Below are positions 46,914-58,582 of a stretch of DNA of 64,000 nucleotides, in pieces. Where the stretch lies: the NCBI RefSeq assembly GCF_042477335.2, contig NC_091247.1, forward strand, positions 13,183,001 to 13,247,000, read 5' to 3'. The notes under the pieces were generated by a model. It had not been told where the DNA came from. It was given only the letters and a program-made list of their open reading frames with translations, and did no database searches. A program made the translations under genes and the position numbers. Origin of the DNA: Ovis canadensis. Taxonomy: Eukaryota; Chordata; Mammalia; Artiodactyla; Bovidae. The stretch's first letter is position 1. Each line of letters starts with the position of its first letter.

Positions 46914-47282
46914 TTCTGACTTTTTTCACTCTGTGTGTCTGACCCAGACACCACGTAGACCCGTGCACGTCCCGCAGTGCACAGTCTTGTTTCGCTCGTG
47001 GCTGTGTAGTGTTCCACTGCACACGTGTGCCACACCTTCTGACTTTTTTCACTCTGTGTGTCCGACCCGGACACCACGTAGACCCGTGCACATCCCGCAG
47101 TGCACAGTCTTGTTTCGCTCGTGGCTGTGTAGTGTTCCACTGCACACGTGTGCCACACCTTCTGACTTTTTTCACTCTGTGTGTACGACCCGGACACCAC
47201 GTAGACCCGTGCACGTCCCGCAGTGCACAGTCTTGTTTCGCTCGTGGCTGTGTAGTGTTCCACTGCACATGGGTGCCACACC
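46914..47282. repeat. 123-bp minisatellite, three copies
   Basis: Units at 46914, 47037 and 47160, each 123 bp and nearly identical. They match the 109-bp units of unit 1 plus 14 bp (CGTCCCGCAGTGCA) next to GTGCAC. The unit is CpG-rich compared with its surroundings. Because 123 is divisible by three, several spurious open frames run through it. Confidence 0.95.
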
Positions 47283-47436
47283 TTCTGTATCTATCCCTCT
47301 GTCAGTGGACGTCTCCTGCTGTGCATAAAATAGATGACAGATGAGAATATGCTGCATAGCACAGCGAACTCTACTCAAAGCTCTGTGGTGACCTAAATGG
47401 GAAGGAGATTTTAAAAAGAGGGGCATACATATGTCT

Positions 47437-47892
47437 CAGTTCAGTTCAGTTCAGTCGCTCAGTCGTATCTGACTCTTTGCGACCCTGTGAACTGCAACAT
47501 GCCAGGCCTCCCTGTCCATCACCAACCCCCGGAGTTTACCCAAACCCATGTCACTCGAGTCGGTGATGCCATCCAGCCATCTCATCCTCTGTTGTCCCCT
47601 TCTCCTCCTGCCCCCAATCCCTCCCAGCATCAGGGTCTTTTCCAATGAGTCAGTTCTTCACATCGGATGGCCAAAGTATTGGAGTTTCAGCTTTACCATC
47701 AGTCCTTCCAATGAACACCTAGGACTGATCTTCTTTAGGATGGACTGGTTGGATCTCCTTGCAGTCCAAGGGACTCTCAAGAGTCTTCTCCAACACCACT
47801 GTTCAAAAGCATCAATCCTTCAGCACTCAGCTTTCTTCACAGTCCAGCTCTCACATCCATACATGACCACTGGAAAAACCATAGCCTTGACG
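47437..47892 (-). mobile_element. BovB 3' fragment (unit 2 copy)
   Basis: Copy of 27893-28343, from the TTCAG repeats to AAAAACCATAGCCTTGAC. Confidence 0.9.
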
Positions 47893-48077
47893 TATGGCAA
47901 ATTCATTTTACTGAGATCAGAAAATAATGAAACATTGTTAAGCAACTATAGTCCAACAACTTATTAAAAAAAGTTCTTTGGAGGAGCAAATGCATTTTAT
48001 TTTTATGAAATCAAGATTCTATCTTTTCCTTTTAGTGTTCATGACTTTTGTGTCCTATTTAAGAAAATATTATCTAC

Positions 48078-49681
48078 TGCTGGGGGGCCAGCGTGAGGAA
48101 CTCCGCCCATGGCAAATGTCATGAGGAAGGAGGCTTGGCATACGCAAAGACGTGATCAAGCCTCAGGAAACCCCCTGTTTCCGAGCATCTAACCCCAAAA
48201 CCAGAGTCTGTTTTATGCTCTCACCTACACCTGTGACTTTACAGGGGGCTCTCCCCCATAACCGTTTCTCTAGGAGAAGGAATAAACGTGCAGCTCCAAG
48301 GCAATTAAAATTCTTGGGCATGACTAGAGTGTTTCAGCTTACAGACTCCTCTGAAGGTTATCTAGCCCAACTGTATAGGTTCGTCCAGCCACATGTGATT
48401 GTTTACAGCTTCCCAACCTAAGAGGCACGAGATGTTTTAGACTTACTAAAGGCAAATTCTTTGGGGGAGTTAGAAATTATTAGTACAGTGGGTTGGTTAG
48501 GAATTATATTGGTGAAGAGTTTTTTCATTTGTTGTGTCAATAATTGCTGCTAATTCCCTCCCCTGGGTGGGACAAGGATGTTTCAGGTCAAACCTCTCTG
48601 CTGACAGACTAGCTTGTGTGACAGGATTATCCATACTCCTGCCACTACGCACGTGATTGTTTACTACCTCTTAACCATAAACAGCACAGAGAGTTTTGGA
48701 GTATTTTGAGAGTCTTAATTAGCATAGGGCTTTTTCTTCTTGTTGAGTCAATGATTGCCGCCAGGCCTCCATATCCTTAGGCACCTGGGAATATATTAAT
48801 CAATGTATTTGGAACATAGAAAAGGAAATATAGTAGTTTTTAAGGTTAGCAATACTAGACTTTTGAGTTAATGAATTTTCTCTTTTGTAATAGATCACTG
48901 TAATTTGTTATAAATCACTGTGTCCTTGCTATGTAAAAATGTAACTTTATCACTATCTTAAGACTAAATAGATCTTAAGGGGAACATTGGTGAAAGGATT
49001 TTCATTTGTTGGGCTGATGTTTGCTGCTAAATCTCCATATTCCCTGCCCTTATAATGAATATAACTAGCATATAGGAGAAATAAGCATTAACCTTTAAGT
49101 ATATAGGAGAAATAAGTATTAACCTTTAAGATTAATCATGTTAACCTTGGGTTAAATAAATTCCTTTCTTGATTGTAGCTCACTACACCCTCACCCTATA
49201 GGAATGTAACTTTATTTGGAGGGTGGTGCCTGGTTTAAGAAAAAACACCCTTGGAAAAAATAAGTTTTCGGTTATCAGAAAGAAAGGATCATAAAATCCC
49301 TAAGACCTTTTTATGTGAAGCACCTGATTTTGATAAAGGTCAGGACTGCTGACCCCCGCGTGACTCTGTATTCATCCCTATGTGTAACAAAAGGTATATA
49401 AGCAAACCTAAAAATAAAGAAATCGGATCAGTTTCCAGAAAGACTGATTCCCCCATGTTGTTCTTTCTTGCTCCTCGTTTTTCTGGCTGAATTCCCATCT
49501 GGAGCATGGATGCTATTCCATGTAGACCAAGTTATTCAGCCTCTTTTTCTACACTATCTCCTACTACACTATCCTTTTCTAATCTCTCTCTATATCTGTA
49601 ATTAAATATGTATTTTTCCAAAGACGCCAACGCTGTCCCCACCTTCAAATTCCCTGGATCCACCGGCACTGGACCCCAGCA
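48078..49681. mobile_element. Solo LTR of an endogenous retrovirus, probably class II (ERVK-like)
   Basis: A 1,604-bp block starts TGCTGGGGGGCC and ends CCCCAGCA, so it has TG...CA ends. It is flanked by six-base target-site duplications (48072-48077 and 49682-49687). The unit 1 sequence at about 28515 runs straight through the same site. Parts on the plus strand include a TATA-like TATATAA (49395-49401) and AATAAA (49413-49418), followed by a probable R/U5 segment. No internal retroviral region is present, as expected after recombination between two LTRs. A six-base duplication is usual for class II elements. It is younger than the 21-kb tandem duplication. The exact family name is uncertain. 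Confidence 0.85.
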
Positions 49682-49687
49682 ACCTAC

Positions 49688-51344
49688 CTCACTTTTACCA
49701 AGATTTTGTCCAATCTTTTCTTCAAAATAGTCTTATAGCTATAGTTCTTACACATTTGACCCATTTTGAGTTATGCTTTGCATGTCATGCGGCTCAAGAA
49801 TCCATGTTCACTTAAGCCATATTGATACTGAACCATGCTGGTACCATTTATTGAAACACTATGCTTGCCACATTACATTGCCTTGGTCCACTGTAAACTA
49901 TTAATTGACCTTATTTGTATTGATCTATTTAAAAATTATTTGCTGTTCTATTGATCTATATTCCCATTCTCATGCAATTATTTTTATTTTCCTTTTGATG
50001 GATTATAAAAAGTTTTTTAAATTTGATAAATTATGGCATTTTGCTTTTCATTTTAAGACTTTTGTCTTCCCTTTGACTTCCATATAATATTAAGAATCGC
50101 CTTCTACAAGTAGGCTACTGATACGTTGCCTTTGATTGCACTGACCCTGTAGATCAACTGGAGGAGAGACTTGGCTCCATAACAATATTGAGCTATCCAG
50201 TCTATGTGCAAAGTGTATCTCTATTCATTTTCATCCTCTTTAAATTTACCATGAATGAGTTTGTAGTTTTTAATGTACTGGTATTTTGGTAAATTCATCC
50301 ATATGTATATTTTGCTTTTTAAACTGTTATAAATAGTATATTAAAATTTTCAATTCTCAGTGCTCACTGTTAGGATATAAAGTATCATTGATTTTTGTTC
50401 TTTATTGACCAACTTCGTAATGCTGCTACCTTGGAAAACTCACTTATTGCAAATAGATTTGGACAACGATTGTTTCTTTACTTTTCCCTCTTTATTGGGC
50501 TTTTTCAGATTAGTTTGTACTATTCATCTGATCTCTCTTATCAACATAGATATGTCTCTTTTTGAGCATCAGGTTTTTACCCCTTTTTTCCATCTTGCCC
50601 TTTTGTGTGTGTGTATGCCTGCACTATGCAAAATGTAGTATGTTTACCAATATTATACATAAGCACTAATTAAACTAATTCATATGTAACCAGCAGCTGG
50701 AGTGACATGGAAGGCTGTGGTAATGTCACAACTCTAGTCTGTTTGAGGTGTAAAGTTGGAAATCACAATATTTTGAAGGACTTTGATATTTCATACATGT
50801 ATAAAATATGATGCAACTTTCCTTTATTATTCATTTATTTCATTCCATAAGCTCTGACTTAGATGATTCCTTAGGTGAATGAAAACAGTCTGGCTTTATT
50901 GCCTCCCTTTCCATGGAGTTCAACCTAGACTTCCATTCTTCAAGTATTTTCATGGACATTTTCAAAGTTCGGTTGTTTTCTCTTCAAAGGAGCAAGCCAC
51001 AGGCACGGGGGAACTAAGACAATACAGCCAGTTAAAATGGATGCTTTGCAGATAATAAAGTAACCTTGATCAGACAACTGACACAGGAGAAGATTTCAGA
51101 TTGCACTGTAATATTTAACAAAATTTTACCTTATTGAAGTTTCAAAGATTCTTTGTTAAAGAATCATTCAGTTAATAAAACAAGAGAGCAACTAAAAATT
51201 TGAGAAGATTAATATATTGATGTTATATATATTTTATGCACTGATAAGCAAATATATGCACTGATATTGCAAATATTATTGCAATAAATTTGGAAAAAGC
51301 TCTAAGATATCATGCAAAATAAATCCTGTTTATGTAAATATATC
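49688..51344 (-). mobile_element. Ancient L1M-like sequence of the C block (unit 2)
   Basis: Collinear with 28520-30184 in unit 1; A/T-rich with no gene. It is separated from its first part (47990-48077) by the solo LTR. Confidence 0.55.
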
Positions 51345-52745
51345 CTAAAAGATGTTGCTGTTAAACAGCTGCATTCAATATGCTAGCAAATTTGGAAGTC
51401 TCACCAGTGGCCGCACGACTAGAAAAAGGCAGTTTATATTTCAATCCCAAAGAAAGGCAAGCCCAAAGAATGTTAAAACTATAGTACAACTGCACTCATT
51501 TCACATGCTAGCAAGATTATACTCAAAGCCATTCAAACTAGGCTTCAGCAGTATGTGAACCAAGAACTTCCAGAAGTCCAAGCTAGATTTCGAAAAGGCA
51601 GAGGAACCAGAGATCAAATTGGCAACATCTGTTGGATAATAGAAACATCAAGAGAATTACAGAAAAACATCTACTCTTCTTTCACTGAGTATGCTAAAAC
51701 CTAAGACCGTGTAGATCACAACAAACTGGAAAATTCTTCAAGAGATGGAAATACCAGAGCACCTTACCTGCCTCCTGAGAAACCTGTGTGCAGGTCAAGA
51801 AGCAATAGTTAGCATGGGACATGGAACAACTGGCTGGTTCCAAATTGGGAAAGAAGTACATAAGGCTGTATATTGTCATCCTGCTTATTTATTTATATAC
51901 AGAATGCATCACACAAAATGTCAGACTGGATGAATCACCAGCTGGAATCAAGATTGCTGGGAGAAATATCAACAACCTCACATAAGCAGATGACACCACT
52001 CTAATGGCAGAAAGTGAAGAGGAACTAAAGAGCCTCATGATGAGGGTGAAAGAGGAGAATGAAAAAGCTGGCTTAAAATTCAACATTCACAAAACAAAGA
52101 TCATGGCAGTCTGTTCCGTTGCTCATGGCAAATAGATTGTGGGAAAGTGGAAACAGTGACGGATTTTATTTTCTTGGGTTCAAAATTACTTCATTTGGTA
52201 ACTGCAGTCATGAAAATAAAAGACACTTGACCTTGGAAGAACAGCTATGACATTTCTACACAACCTATTAAAAAGCAGAAACATTACTTTTCCAACAAAG
52301 GTAATTTAGTCAAAGCTGTGGTTTTCCTGTAGTCATGTATGGATGTGAGAGGTGGACCAGAAAGAAGACTGAGTGGCAAAATTGATACTTTCCAAATGTG
52401 GTACTGGAGAAGACTCTTAAGAGTCCCTTGAACAGCAAGGAGATCACACCAGTCAATCCTAAAGGAAATCAACCCTGAATATTCATTGGAAGGACTGATG
52501 CTGAAGATGAAACTCCAATAATTTAGCCATCTGATGCGAAGAGTCAACTCACTGGAAAAGACCTTGATGGTGGGAAAGATTGAGGGAAGGATATAAAGGT
52601 GATGACAGAGGATGAGATGGTTGGATGGCATTACTGACTTAATGAACTTGAGTTTGAGCAAACTCTAGAAAATAGCAAAAAACAGTGAAGCCTGGCATGT
52701 TGCAGTTCATGGGGTCACAAAGAGTAAGACATGGCTTAGATAGTG
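51345..52745 (+). mobile_element. BovB LINE fragment (unit 2, C block)
   Basis: Copy of 30185-31590 with a few extra small deletions. It has the same start inside RT and the same 3' end. A partial BovA body follows at about 52746-52880. Confidence 0.85.
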
Positions 52746-53671
52746 AACAACAGCCACTGGAGTTGAACAACAGCTCCAGTATTCTTGCCTGGAGAATTCC
52801 ACTGACAGAGGAGCCTGGTGAGCTACAGTCTGTGGGGTTGCAAAAAGTCAGAAGTGACTGAGCGACTAACATTTTCATAGAACAACAAATGTAAAGTTTT
52901 ATGAAGAAAAACCATTTTATAAGTATAAAAAATGAATAAAAGACAGGGGGAATACTTTGACTTTCTCATATTGTATTTGGATTTCTACCATGAAGCAGAT
53001 TTATTTAAAAGGCAACAAATTAAGAAGGCATCTCGGCTTGGGAGAAAACTCCATCCTCACATCCCAAGCTTTGACTTAACTAGGGGAAACTTGAAGCTTG
53101 TAGGAAGGGTCAGTGAGGAGGTCTTTCCACATCTCCTTCAGGCTCACACCCATGGGGCGTCATCATGACGTTCTTCCTAAGGACACTGTTTTCTTAGTGT
53201 TGGCCCTTAGGACCATGTACATCAGAATTCTCTTGCTGCAGAGTTCAAGAATGAGCATCAGTGGAGTTGGAGCTGGGATCTGCCTCTTTAATAAACTCCC
53301 CAGGGCATTCTAGGGAACATCAAAGTTTAGGAACCACTGCCCTAGGGCATGTGTCCTGGAGGGAGAAAAAAGAAAACTGAGCAATTAATACATGTTTAAT
53401 GCATGTCTCTAACCAAGAGTTTGGAGCCCTGTCCCCTTGGATCCCCTCCCTGGTGGACAGAGCAGTCTTCACATCTTCATGTCTGAAGTCGGTGAACTGA
53501 AGATCAAGCTCTTTTATCTCTGTTGCTGGTGAGTGGTCCAGGACCACAGTAGTGGATAAGTCTTGTCTCCAGGTGTCTTACAGAGAAGCTGAGAAACCAG
53601 TTCTTACTCAAGGCAACTAGATCAATCAAGCATAAAGTTCAGAAAAGTACTGGGTATCCTACGGCAATAGC

Positions 53672-53673
<2 letters not shown>

Positions 53674-53709
<36 letters not shown>
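53674..53709. repeat. (TG)n microsatellite before gene C2
   Basis: About 18 uninterrupted TG units; purer and longer than in C1. Confidence 0.95.
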
Positions 53710-53712
<3 letters not shown>

Positions 53713-54054
53713 CAGATGTTCAGCATTTCTCTGTGCTCTGTCTACGATACTTTTTAAAACTAGTTCTTAAAGCTGAGTGGAGAAGGCATATCAGGGCGTA
53801 TCTCTTTGACATCTCTTGGCAGCAACTGTTTTTATTTGGGATTAGGGAACTCTTCAACAAGAGATTTTGTTGAATCAGGAGGATATTGGTGAATGATTAA
53901 TATGAGTGTTAGTAAAACTATATATATAACTGCCAGTAATATTTTTACTTCATAGAGCATGATATTACAAGATTGAGCTCTTAGAAAATCTGAGTTCAGT
54001 TGACAAGTAAGCTTCCTTTTTTTTCTTCAACCTTTATACATAATGGAATCTGGC

Positions 54055-54280
54055 TATTTAGTTGCTTATTTATTTTTAAAGAATTTTTTGATGTGGATCA
54101 TTTAAAAAATTCTTCGCTGAATTTATTACCACATATTTTTGCTTCATGCTTCCGTTTTTAGCTATAAGGCATGTGATTTCTTTATATGTGGAACAGGGAT
54201 TGAACCCACAACCCCTGATTTGCAACGTGAAGTATTAAACACAGGACTGTCAGGAAATTCCTTGGCTGTGTATTTTTGAC
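54055..54280 (-). mobile_element. CHR-type tRNA-derived SINE (unit 2 copy)
   Basis: Copy of the block at 32895-33110, with GGAACAGGGATTGAACCCAC. Confidence 0.6.
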
Positions 54281-54718
54281 CCACTTTACTTCGAGAATTT
54301 GTTGTTGAACAATCCTCCTTATACTTTACATATGAAAGGACTTTGAAGTCAGATTTCCGTAGGTCAATATGTCACAACCTGAAGATCAAACCTTATGATT
54401 GTATATCAAGAAACAGAAGAGAAATTAGGGGGGTCTTTAACTTACTATTTCTCTGCTAAGAAAGTGTGATACTTTCTCTTTACTGAGGTGATGGAAAAAT
54501 GCCACTGAGCAAGTTTTTTTTTCTGTATCAAACTCAATTCTTGGTTGGTACTTACCTCACTATACATGGTAATACCATTCATCTTAGGGGTTTTTGCAGG
54601 GCAATACAGACAGACACTAACATATTCACCAAGAGAAAGGACTCACTTATATATGTCTGCTGCAATCAAAATGTGCTTCTTTCACTGTCCTTTCATTCCC
54701 AGCAGACAGGAGAGGAGC

Positions 54719-55660
54719 ATGAAGAAGGAAAACCAGAGCAGCGTGTCTGAGTTCCTCCTTCTGGGGCTCCCCATCCAGCCAGAGCAGCAGGGCATATTCT
54801 TCACCCTGTTCCTGGGCGTGTACCTGACCACAGTTCTGGGCAACCTGCTCATCATCCTGCTCATCAGGCTGGACGCTCGCCTCCACACCCCCATGTACTT
54901 CTTCCTCAGCCACTTGGCCCTCACTGACGTCTCCTTTTCATCTGTCACCGTCCCTAAAATGCTGATAAACATGCACACTCTGGATCAATCCATCCCCTAT
55001 GCAGGATGCATAACACAGATGTTTTTCTTCCTCTTTTTTACTGGTCTGGATGATTTCCTGCTCACCTCAATGGCCTATGATCGGTATGTGGCCATTTGCC
55101 ACCCTCTCCACTACAGCACCGTCATGGGACAGGGGCTGTGCACCTTACTAGTAACTGGGTCCTGGATTCTTTCCTGTGCCAGTGCCCTGTGTCACACCCT
55201 CCTCCTGACCCGGCTGTCCTTTTGTGCTGACCACAGCATCCCCCATTTCTTCTGTGACCTTGATGCCCTGCTGAAGCTCTCCTGCTCAGACACATCCCTC
55301 AATAAGCTGGCCATTTTCACAGTAGGAGTGACCTGCATCGTCCTCCCACTAGTAAGCATCCTGATCTCTTATGGACGTATCGGGGCCACCATCCTGAAGG
55401 TCCCCTCCACCAAGGGGATCTGCAAAGCATTGTCCACATGTAGCTCCCACGTCTCTGTAGTGTCTCTGTATTATGGAACAATTATTGGACTGTATTTTTT
55501 CCCCTCATCCAGCACCTCCAGGGACAAGAGCACCGTTGCCTCTGTGATGTATACAGTGGTCACTCCACTACTGAACCCCTTCATTTATAGCCTAAGGAAC
55601 AGGGACATGAAGGGGGCCCTGGAGAGACTATTGCACAGGGCAAAACTCTTATCTCAATGA
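54719..55660 (+). CDS. OR1J: Olfactory receptor, OR1J subfamily (gene C2), intact
   Basis: A 313-residue odorant GPCR, partner of gene C1, from which it differs at about 21 residues by eye. It starts [20 protein letters not shown], 16 nt after the acceptor AG at 54701-54702. All core motifs are present: NQS at 5, [15 protein letters not shown], Cys97 and Cys179, [12 protein letters not shown]. The changes cluster from residue 196 to 245: Glu196Lys, Thr205, Cys206, Val208, Val212, Ser213, Arg220, Ser242 and Val245, which is TM5, the third inner loop and TM6. Gly147 replaces Val in TM4. The [13 protein letters not shown] motif departs from the common [13 protein letters not shown]. This could mean a new ligand range, conversion from another OR1J gene, or relaxed constraint. 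The downstream hexamer is AATAAG rather than AATAAA. Confidence 0.94.
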   Translation: MKKENQSSVSEFLLLGLPIQPEQQGIFFTLFLGVYLTTVLGNLLIILLIRLDARLHTPMYFFLSHLALTDVSFSSVTVPKMLINMHTLDQSIPYAGCITQMFFFLFFTGLDDFLLTSMAYDRYVAICHPLHYSTVMGQGLCTLLVTGSWILSCASALCHTLLLTRLSFCADHSIPHFFCDLDALLKLSCSDTSLNKLAIFTVGVTCIVLPLVSILISYGRIGATILKVPSTKGICKALSTCSSHVSVVSLYYGTIIGLYFFPSSSTSRDKSTVASVMYTVVTPLLNPFIYSLRNRDMKGALERLLHRAKLLSQ

Positions 55661-55944
55661 CATTTGCTCATCTTTATAACAGCCATGAGTATTCACAAAA
55701 CCTCAGATTCTACATCCCTAGATTTGATCCCAGCATGGAATAAGTACTCAGTAAATGTTTGATAGTTGAATTGTATTCCTTTACAATTATTGTATATTTC
55801 CTATCAGTTCATTAGCATAAATTATGAATTTTGAGTTCATGTTCTTGATTTTTGACCTTGTCTATAAGGCTGAGCATTTTTATAGCTGGTAGTACTTCAT
55901 CTCTCCTCTTATTTCCTAGGAATTATTTCTTTTTAAAAATGTAT

Positions 55945-57967
55945 TTAATTTTTTACTTACTTTTTATTGGAAAATCATCACTTTACAATATTTTGTTGGT
56001 TTTTGCTATATAACAATGTGATTCAGCTCTAAGTATACATATATTATCTCTCTTGATCCTCCCTCCCTACCCTCCCCATGCTTTGCAGCCCTCTAGGTCA
56101 GTCAATAACCTCAGATATGCAGATGACACCACCCTTATGGCAGAAAGTAAAGAGGAACTAAAAAGCCTCTTGATGAAGGTGAAAGTGGAGAGTGAAAATG
56201 TTGGCTTAAAGCTCAACATTCAGAAAATGAAGATCATGGCATGCAGTCCCATCACTTCATGGGAAATAGATGGAGAAACAGTGGAAACAGTGTCAGACTT
56301 TATTTTGGGGGGCTCCAAAATCACTGCAGATAGTGATTGCAGCCATGAAATTAAAAGATGCTTACTTCTTGGAAGAAAAGTTATGACCAACCTAGACAGC
56401 ATATTCAAAAGCGGAGACGTTACTTTGCTGACTAAGGTCCATCTAGTCAAGGCTATGGTTTTTCCTGTGGTCATGTATGGATGCTAGAGTTGGACTGTGA
56501 AGAAGGCTGAGCACCAAATTGGTGCTTTTGAACTGCAGTATTGGAGAAAACTCTTGGGAGTCCCTTGGACTGCAAGGAGATCTAACCAATCCATTCAGAT
56601 CAGCCCTGGGATTTCTTTGGAAGGAATGATGCTAAAGATGAAATTCCAATACTTTGGCCACCTCATGCAAAGAGTTGACTCATTGGAAAAGACTCTGATG
56701 CTGGGAGGGATTAGGGGCAGGAGGAAAAGGGGACGCCAGAGGTTGAGATGGCTGGATGGCATCACTGACTCAATGGATGTGAGTTTGAGTGAACTCCGGG
56801 AGTTGGTGATGGACAGGGAGGCTTTTGTGCTGCGATTCATGGGGTCACAAAGAGTCAGACACGATTGAGTGACTGAACTGAACTGAGGTCAGTCAAGGCT
56901 ATGGTTTTTCCAGTGGTCATGTATGGATGTGAGAGTTGAACTGTGAAGAAAGCTGAGTGCCAAAGAACTGATGCTTTTCAACTGTGGTGCTGGAGAAGAC
57001 TCTTGAGGGTCCCTTGGAATGCAAGGAGATCCAACGAGACCATCCTAACAGAGACCAGTCCTGGGTGTTCATTGGAAGGACTGATGCTGAGGCTGAAACT
57101 CCAATACTTGGCCCCCTCATGTGAAGAGTTGACTCATTGTAAAAGACCCTGATGCTGGGAGGGATTGGTGGCAGGAGGAAAAGGGGACGCCAGAGGATGA
57201 GATGGGTGGATGGCCTCACCGACTCGATGCACATGAGTCTGGGTGAACTCTGGGAGTTGGTGATGGACAGGGAGGCCTGGCATGCTGTGATTCATGGGGT
57301 TGCAAAGAGGTCAGACACAACGGAGCAACTGAACTGAACTGAACTGAACTGAACTGTATAAATGTCAATGGTACTCTCTCAGTTTGTTCCACCCTTTCCT
57401 TCTCCCTTAGCAAACTCTGTGAAGGACAGAGCAGCCTGGTATGCTGCAGTCCAGGGGCTTGTAAAATGTCAGAGAAGACCTAGTGACTGAATAACAACAA
57501 CTCCACCTGCAACTGTGTCTAGAAATTCATTCTCTATGTCTGCCTCTCTATTCTTGCCTGTCAAATCGGTTCATCACTACCATTTTTCTAGACTTCATAT
57601 ATAGACATTAACAAACAATATATATTTTTCTCTTTTCTTTGTATGTCAGACCCAGACAATATGTAGACCCATCCATGTCTCGGCAATGGCTCACTTTTGT
57701 TATGTTTTGTGGCTGTATAATATTCCATTGTATATATGTGCCACCACTTCTGTATCTGTTCCTGTCATTGGACATTTACTACTGTGCATAAAAGAAACAA
57801 CTAATGAGAATCTACTGTATAGCACAGGGAACCCTACTCAAAGCTCTGCGGTGGCCTAAAGGGGAAGGAAATTAAAAAAGGAGGGGTATATGTATACATA
57901 TGGCAGATTCAGTTTTCTGAAAAGAGAAAATAACACAACACTGTTATACAACTATAGTTCAGTAACT
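55945..57967. mobile_element. Old L1 3' block after gene C2 with two BovB pieces (unit 2 copy)
   Basis: Copy of 34790-36809. L1 3' sequence runs to CTCTAGGTCA, BovB lies at 56098-56882 (with YADDT, and a stop after MYGC), a second BovB 3' piece at 56883-57355, then L1 3' sequence to 57967. Similarity to unit 1 ends here. Confidence 0.82.
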
Positions 57968-58582
57968 TTTTTTTTTAATTTTTACTTTATTTTACTTTAC
58001 AATACTGTATTGGTTTTGCCATACATTGACATGAATCCACCATGGGTGTACATGCGTTCCCAAACATGAACCCCCCTCCCACCTCCCTCCCCATAACATC
58101 TCTCTGGGTCATCCCCATGCACCAGCCCCAAGCATGCTGTATCCTGCATTGGACATAGACTGGCGATTCGATTCTTACATGGTAGTATACATGTTTCAAT
58201 GCCATTCCCCCAAATCATCCCACCCTCTCCCTCTCCCTCTGAGTCCAAAAGTCTGCTATACACATCTGTGTCTTTTTTGCTGTCTTGCATACAGGGTCAT
58301 CATTGCCATCTTTCTAAATTCCATATATATGTGTTAGTATACTGTATTGGTGTTTTTCTTTCTGGCTTACTTCACTCTGTATAATCGGCTACAGTTTCAT
58401 CCATCTCATCAGAACTGATTCAAATGTATTCTTTTTAATGGCTGAGTAATACTCCATTGTGTATATGTACCACAGCTTTCTTATCCATTCATCTGCTGAT
58501 GGACATCTAGGTTGTTTCCATGTCCTGGCTATTATAAACAGTGCTGCGATGAACATTGGGGTATACGTGTCTCTTTCAATGT
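57968..58582 (-). mobile_element. L1 3' end
   Basis: Minus-strand L1 with a T-run tail at 57968-57980. It contains CATGCGTTCCCAAACATGAA (3' UTR) and ends in ORF2 sequence near 58580 (TATAAACAGTGCTGCGATGA). It lies exactly where unit 2 similarity to unit 1 stops. Confidence 0.85.

Larger units (their letters stand above)
46390..47970. mobile_element. Old L1 3' composite after pseudogene B2, with minisatellite and BovB insert
   Basis: Copy of 27009-28425. Minus-strand L1 3' sequence holds the minisatellite (46914-47282), then plus-strand L1 3' UTR from about 47325 is split by BovB (47437-47892). It lacks the L1 that lies just before the equivalent place in unit 1. Confidence 0.65.

Noticed and set aside
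46868-47281. Repeat protein of three 41-residue units on the minus strand, with other frames open on both strands
   Set aside because: The frames exist because the 123-bp minisatellite is a multiple of three. Several frames on both strands are open at once, the unit derives from L1 3' sequence, and the unit 1 version (109 bp) does not keep a frame.
46914-47282. Direct repeats as a CRISPR-like array
   Set aside because: The repeats are contiguous 123-bp units without spacers, in a mammalian locus.
48152-48421. An 89-codon ORF inside the solo LTR
   Set aside because: It lies wholly within the LTR, has no recognisable domain, and is not expected in this kind of element.
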